Shown here: positions 61,294 through 64,000 of the stretch, one piece after another | Position numbering within the stretch: the first letter of the stretch is position 1 | Layout: the number at the start of each line of letters is the position of its first letter | Notes under the pieces: generated by a model | Told to the model about the DNA's origin: nothing | The model's input: only the letters and a program-made list of their open reading frames with translations | The model's database searches: none | Program-made: the position numbers and the translations under genes | Assembly: GCF_017874545.1 (NCBI RefSeq) | Contig: NZ_JAGGLT010000019.1 | Location: forward strand, 1-64,000 | DNA from: Thermoanaerobacterium butyriciformans | GTDB taxonomy: Bacteria > Bacillota > Thermoanaerobacteria > Thermoanaerobacterales > Thermoanaerobacteraceae | Direction: 5' to 3' | Length of the DNA stretch: 64,000 nucleotides

Positions 61294-62094
61294 ATGTTTA
61301 CTCAATATTTTGGAATGAAATTTAATCCATTCTCTAAAGAGATAAATGCAAACGACCTTTATATAAGCGAAGACATTACTGAATTAAATGCAAGGTTAAA
61401 ATATTTACAAGAAACAAGAGGCATAGGACTTATCATTGGAGAAGCCGGTTCAGGTAAATCTACAGCATTAAGAAAATATACTGAAAATCTCAACCGTTCA
61501 ATGTTTAAAGTATGCTACTTTGCTCTATCTACACTAACTGTTAGGGAGTTTTATCAAGCACTAGCTATGATTTTAGGCGAAACACCTGCATACAAAAAAG
61601 TAACACTATTTAGTCAAATACAAAAAGCAATAACAGAACTTTACTATGGCCAGAAGATAACTCCTGTCATAATATTAGATGAAATACAACTGGTTTCTAA
61701 TGACGTTCTTGAAGATTTGAGAATAATATTTAACTTTAATATGGACTCTCAAAACCCATATATATTGATACTTTCAGGACAACCGCACATAAGGAACAAA
61801 CTAGCCTTGAATGTAAATAGTGCATTAAGGCAAAGAATTGCCATAAAGTATGTGATGCAAGGGCTAAAAAAAGAAGAAATTCAAGACTACATAAAAACAA
61901 GAATGAAAATAGCCGGTGTGATAGATGATATATTTACACCACCGGCATATAAAGCAATATATTCTCTAACGAAAGGACTCCCAAGATTGATAAATAACCT
62001 GGTAACAGCTTCTTTACTCTATGCATATTCTAAAAGACTAAGAGAAATAGATGAAGAAGTAATATACCAGGCACAAAATGAAATCAGTTTGTGA
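61294..62094 (+). CDS. ExeA/TniB-like AAA ATPase of a transposable element
   Basis: A 266-residue AAA+ ATPase: Walker A GEAGSGKST (about residues 49-57), Walker B VIILDEIQ (about 127-134), sensor 1 ILILSGQP and a C-terminal lid (PRLINNLVTASLLYAYS). It is close to ExeA and TniB-type transposition ATPases encoded beside integrases in Firmicutes, where they choose targets for the transposase. Its partner survives only as a fragment upstream, so the element is probably immobile. SD GAGG precedes the ATG. Confidence 0.82.
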   Translation: MFTQYFGMKFNPFSKEINANDLYISEDITELNARLKYLQETRGIGLIIGEAGSGKSTALRKYTENLNRSMFKVCYFALSTLTVREFYQALAMILGETPAYKKVTLFSQIQKAITELYYGQKITPVIILDEIQLVSNDVLEDLRIIFNFNMDSQNPYILILSGQPHIRNKLALNVNSALRQRIAIKYVMQGLKKEEIQDYIKTRMKIAGVIDDIFTPPAYKAIYSLTKGLPRLINNLVTASLLYAYSKRLREIDEEVIYQAQNEISL

Positions 62095-62245
62095 GAATAG
62101 TAACTTTTACTGCTCTCGTTTTTTATTATATATCAAATACTCTAAATTTCAATAACAAATCTTGACAAATCTTAGTGGTAATGCTCTTAAAAAGTGAAAA
62201 AATTTTTTAATCATGCTATAGTAATTTGAGAAAAAATATTTTTAT

Positions 62246-63875
62246 GGCTGTAAAAAGTGCCATCATAATTTGAGAATTTTGGGAAAGCTAATTTGAAAAT
62301 TGACAAGGTATCACATCTACACGATATTTACGTCTTAGTATTGATGGTATACCCTCTACTCCATTTCTTATCTTTTGAAGTACACTGTATTTTTCTGTTG
62401 ACATCTTTTTTAAATAGCTTGCTCTTTGTATTGTTTTTGCTGTTATCAATACATACGCTGATTTCTTTTGCAGCTTCGCTCCACATTTTTCTCTTAGTGG
62501 ACAATGTTCACATGTTTTTTTATTGAAGGATGCTCTATATAATCCTGTTTTTTCATAGTATCTTGTTTTGTATGGTTTTTCTCCTCTTGGGCATTTGATT
62601 ATTTCATGGGTTGTTTCATCTATTTTAAATTCGCTTTGTATTTCATCTGGTAATTTTCCTATAAGGGCTGTTGTTATTAGTTCGATATTGTTTTTATCTG
62701 CAAGTTCTATGTTTTCAGTGCTGCTGTAAGCTCCATCTGCTATTATTGTTATTTCTTTTTCTTGTTTCCCAAGCTTTTCTATCGTTTCTTTGCAAAAGCT
62801 GCTATCGCTGTGTGTGTTTACATCATAGTCATAGCTGGTTATTATGGATCCTTTTTCGTCTATTGTTTCTACTATGTTAGCTACATAGCCTTTATGGTCT
62901 TTTCCTGCTTTTTTGCGATATGTTGCATCTGGAGCGCTTGGGTTTTGGAGACTATCAGGGCTTATTTTTTCTTTTTCTACTGGTACTATCTTGCCTTCTT
63001 CTGTTATTTCTGTTTGTTCTTTTAGTACACGCTGTAATAGCTGATATTCTGGTAATTCAGCGTATGCTTCTCCTAATTCTTTTGTTAGTGCATAGGCATC
63101 TTCAATTATTTCTTGAAGTCTTTTTGTTATTTCTTCGTTTTTTCTATGATAGATTGTTTTGTTTCTGTCGTCTTCGTCTAGGTAATGCTCCATGTTTTTG
63201 AGATGTTCATATTCTCCTGTTTTGTATACTGCTTTGACCATATTTGCTACGCATGTGTATAGTATTTCTAATCTGGACATTTTTTTGCAACTGGATGATA
63301 CCATGATGCTGTCCATTCTTTTTACTGATGGATTTATATTAAAGTATTTTACAAATACGTTTGCCATGGCTTCCATTTCTTCATGAAGAAGGTCTCTTCC
63401 TGTTTCCAGATTGTAAAGATATAGCCTTTCACGAAAACGGCTAAAAGTCCTATCGCTGAAAGGTTGGCTTTTGAAGCTTGTAGTGTGAAGAGCGTATTGG
63501 AAACGAACATCACATAAGATGCTTGCTAATAGTTCATCATCTGTAAGATTAAACATTTCTTTTAGTATTAGAGCTCCGATTATTGCGTTTACAGGACTAT
63601 TTGGACGTGAAGCTGGATTGTCACTGTACAATACGGAAAAGCGTTTTTCATTGATTGCTGGAAATATGATTTCAGCAAAACCTTTTGCCCATGAGTTTAA
63701 AACAAACTTTCTTGTCCTTTCATCCAAGTTTAAGAATCTATCCTCCATTGTGATTTGTTGATATTCGTTTGATTTGAATGCCATGGCTATGTATCGCTCC
63801 TTCTATTTCTTTTTGTTTATATTTCTATTTTACCATATTTTTAGTTTATCATGGATGAAAAATACTTTTGACACC
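62246..63875. mobile_element. IS1182-family insertion sequence, about 1.63 kb
   Basis: One full-length transposase gene lies between imperfect terminal inverted repeats: GGCTGTAAAAAGT starting at 62246 and, on the opposite strand, GGTGTCAAAAGT ending at 63875. The length fits IS1182-type elements. No clear target-site duplication could be fixed by eye (left flank TTAT, right flank TTAA), so the ends may be off by a few bases. Confidence 0.75.
62288..63784 (-). CDS. IS1182-family transposase
   Basis: A 498-residue DDE transposase. The N-terminal DUF772-type domain (PNSPVNAIIGALILKEMFNL, FQYALHTTSFKSQPFSDRTFSRFR), a coiled middle part, the DDE core (DATYRKKAGKDHKGYVANIV, IIADGAYSSTENIELAD) and a C-terminal cysteine cluster (KTCEHCPLREKCGAKL) are all present, ending in VEGIPSILRRKYRVD. 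It is uninterrupted and may be active. Confidence 0.93.
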   Translation of the reverse strand: MAFKSNEYQQITMEDRFLNLDERTRKFVLNSWAKGFAEIIFPAINEKRFSVLYSDNPASRPNSPVNAIIGALILKEMFNLTDDELLASILCDVRFQYALHTTSFKSQPFSDRTFSRFRERLYLYNLETGRDLLHEEMEAMANVFVKYFNINPSVKRMDSIMVSSSCKKMSRLEILYTCVANMVKAVYKTGEYEHLKNMEHYLDEDDRNKTIYHRKNEEITKRLQEIIEDAYALTKELGEAYAELPEYQLLQRVLKEQTEITEEGKIVPVEKEKISPDSLQNPSAPDATYRKKAGKDHKGYVANIVETIDEKGSIITSYDYDVNTHSDSSFCKETIEKLGKQEKEITIIADGAYSSTENIELADKNNIELITTALIGKLPDEIQSEFKIDETTHEIIKCPRGEKPYKTRYYEKTGLYRASFNKKTCEHCPLREKCGAKLQKKSAYVLITAKTIQRASYLKKMSTEKYSVLQKIRNGVEGIPSILRRKYRVDVIPCQFSN

Positions 63876-64000
63876 TTAATCAATGTTTATATTCACTAAT
63901 TTAGTTTATTATTACTTTTTTATTAAACGAAATTATTATTTGTTGCTAATATCAAAAATAGCCCACCCTTTATACTGCTTGCCTTTTATTTTGCAACATT

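Overview
The window looks like chromosome of a low-GC, endospore-forming, thermophilic anaerobic Firmicute, most like Thermoanaerobacterium. This is inferred from the AT-rich sequence, strong GGAGG-type ribosome binding sites, frequent TTG/GTG starts, and a dense set of sporulation and germination genes (spoVG, spoVT, yabG, veg, a SipL-like protein, spoIIR, sleB/ypeB, a gerA-type operon, an alpha/beta SASP). No rRNA, tRNA or CRISPR array was seen. Most genes lie on the minus strand.

Layout. 1-8 kb: cell-surface and secreted proteins (a lipoprotein cut by the window edge, an SLH protein, an unknown secreted protein), a SWIM/SNF2 helicase and a NAGPA-type glycosidase. 8-10.8 kb: a secreted peptidoglycan-binding protein, a GAF-HTH regulator and a ferritin-like protein. 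10.9-18.5 kb: PAP2 phosphatase and a lipid glycosyltransferase, thiT under a TPP riboswitch, ogt, an Fe-S aldo/keto reductase and a KimA-like permease. 18.5-24.3 kb: a TIM-barrel-like protein, a large structured RNA gene, a UPF0173 hydrolase, argS, ddl and a SASP. 24.3-37.5 kb: germination and sporulation genes with ispE. 37.5-54.9 kb: a microprotein gene with a consensus promoter, then prsA, mfd, pth, htrA, a two-component system, prs, glmU, spoVG and purR, followed by murC, a LacI-type regulator and a CPBP protease. 55-64 kb: accessory region with hsp20, an MNT-HEPN toxin-antitoxin pair, decayed and intact copies of an HTH-regulator/secreted-protein cassette, transposase fragments, an ExeA-like ATPase and a complete IS1182-type element.

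Two things stand out. First, 19411-19891 (minus) is an unannotated RNA of about 480 nt. Its ends pair in a 16-bp closing stem around at least seven arms, three of which are exactly 35 nt, and a strong intrinsic terminator follows; I cannot match it to a class I know. Second, a paralogous regulator family (a full GAF-HTH protein at 8969, a short HTH-only protein at 59582, a pseudogene at 56718) is followed in each case by GTNCCG-N5-CGGNAC dyads. In the two intact copies one dyad sits exactly 23 nt upstream of a TATAAT box, and the promoter points at a secreted-protein gene. This looks like a small mobile or duplicating regulon for surface or secreted proteins.

How the genes work together: the central block links cell-wall precursor supply (glmU, murC, ddl, ispE), spore formation and germination, and extracytoplasmic protein quality control (prsA, htrA with a histidine kinase/response regulator pair). 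The right-hand 9 kb is the accessory part, with defence-type and mobile genes.
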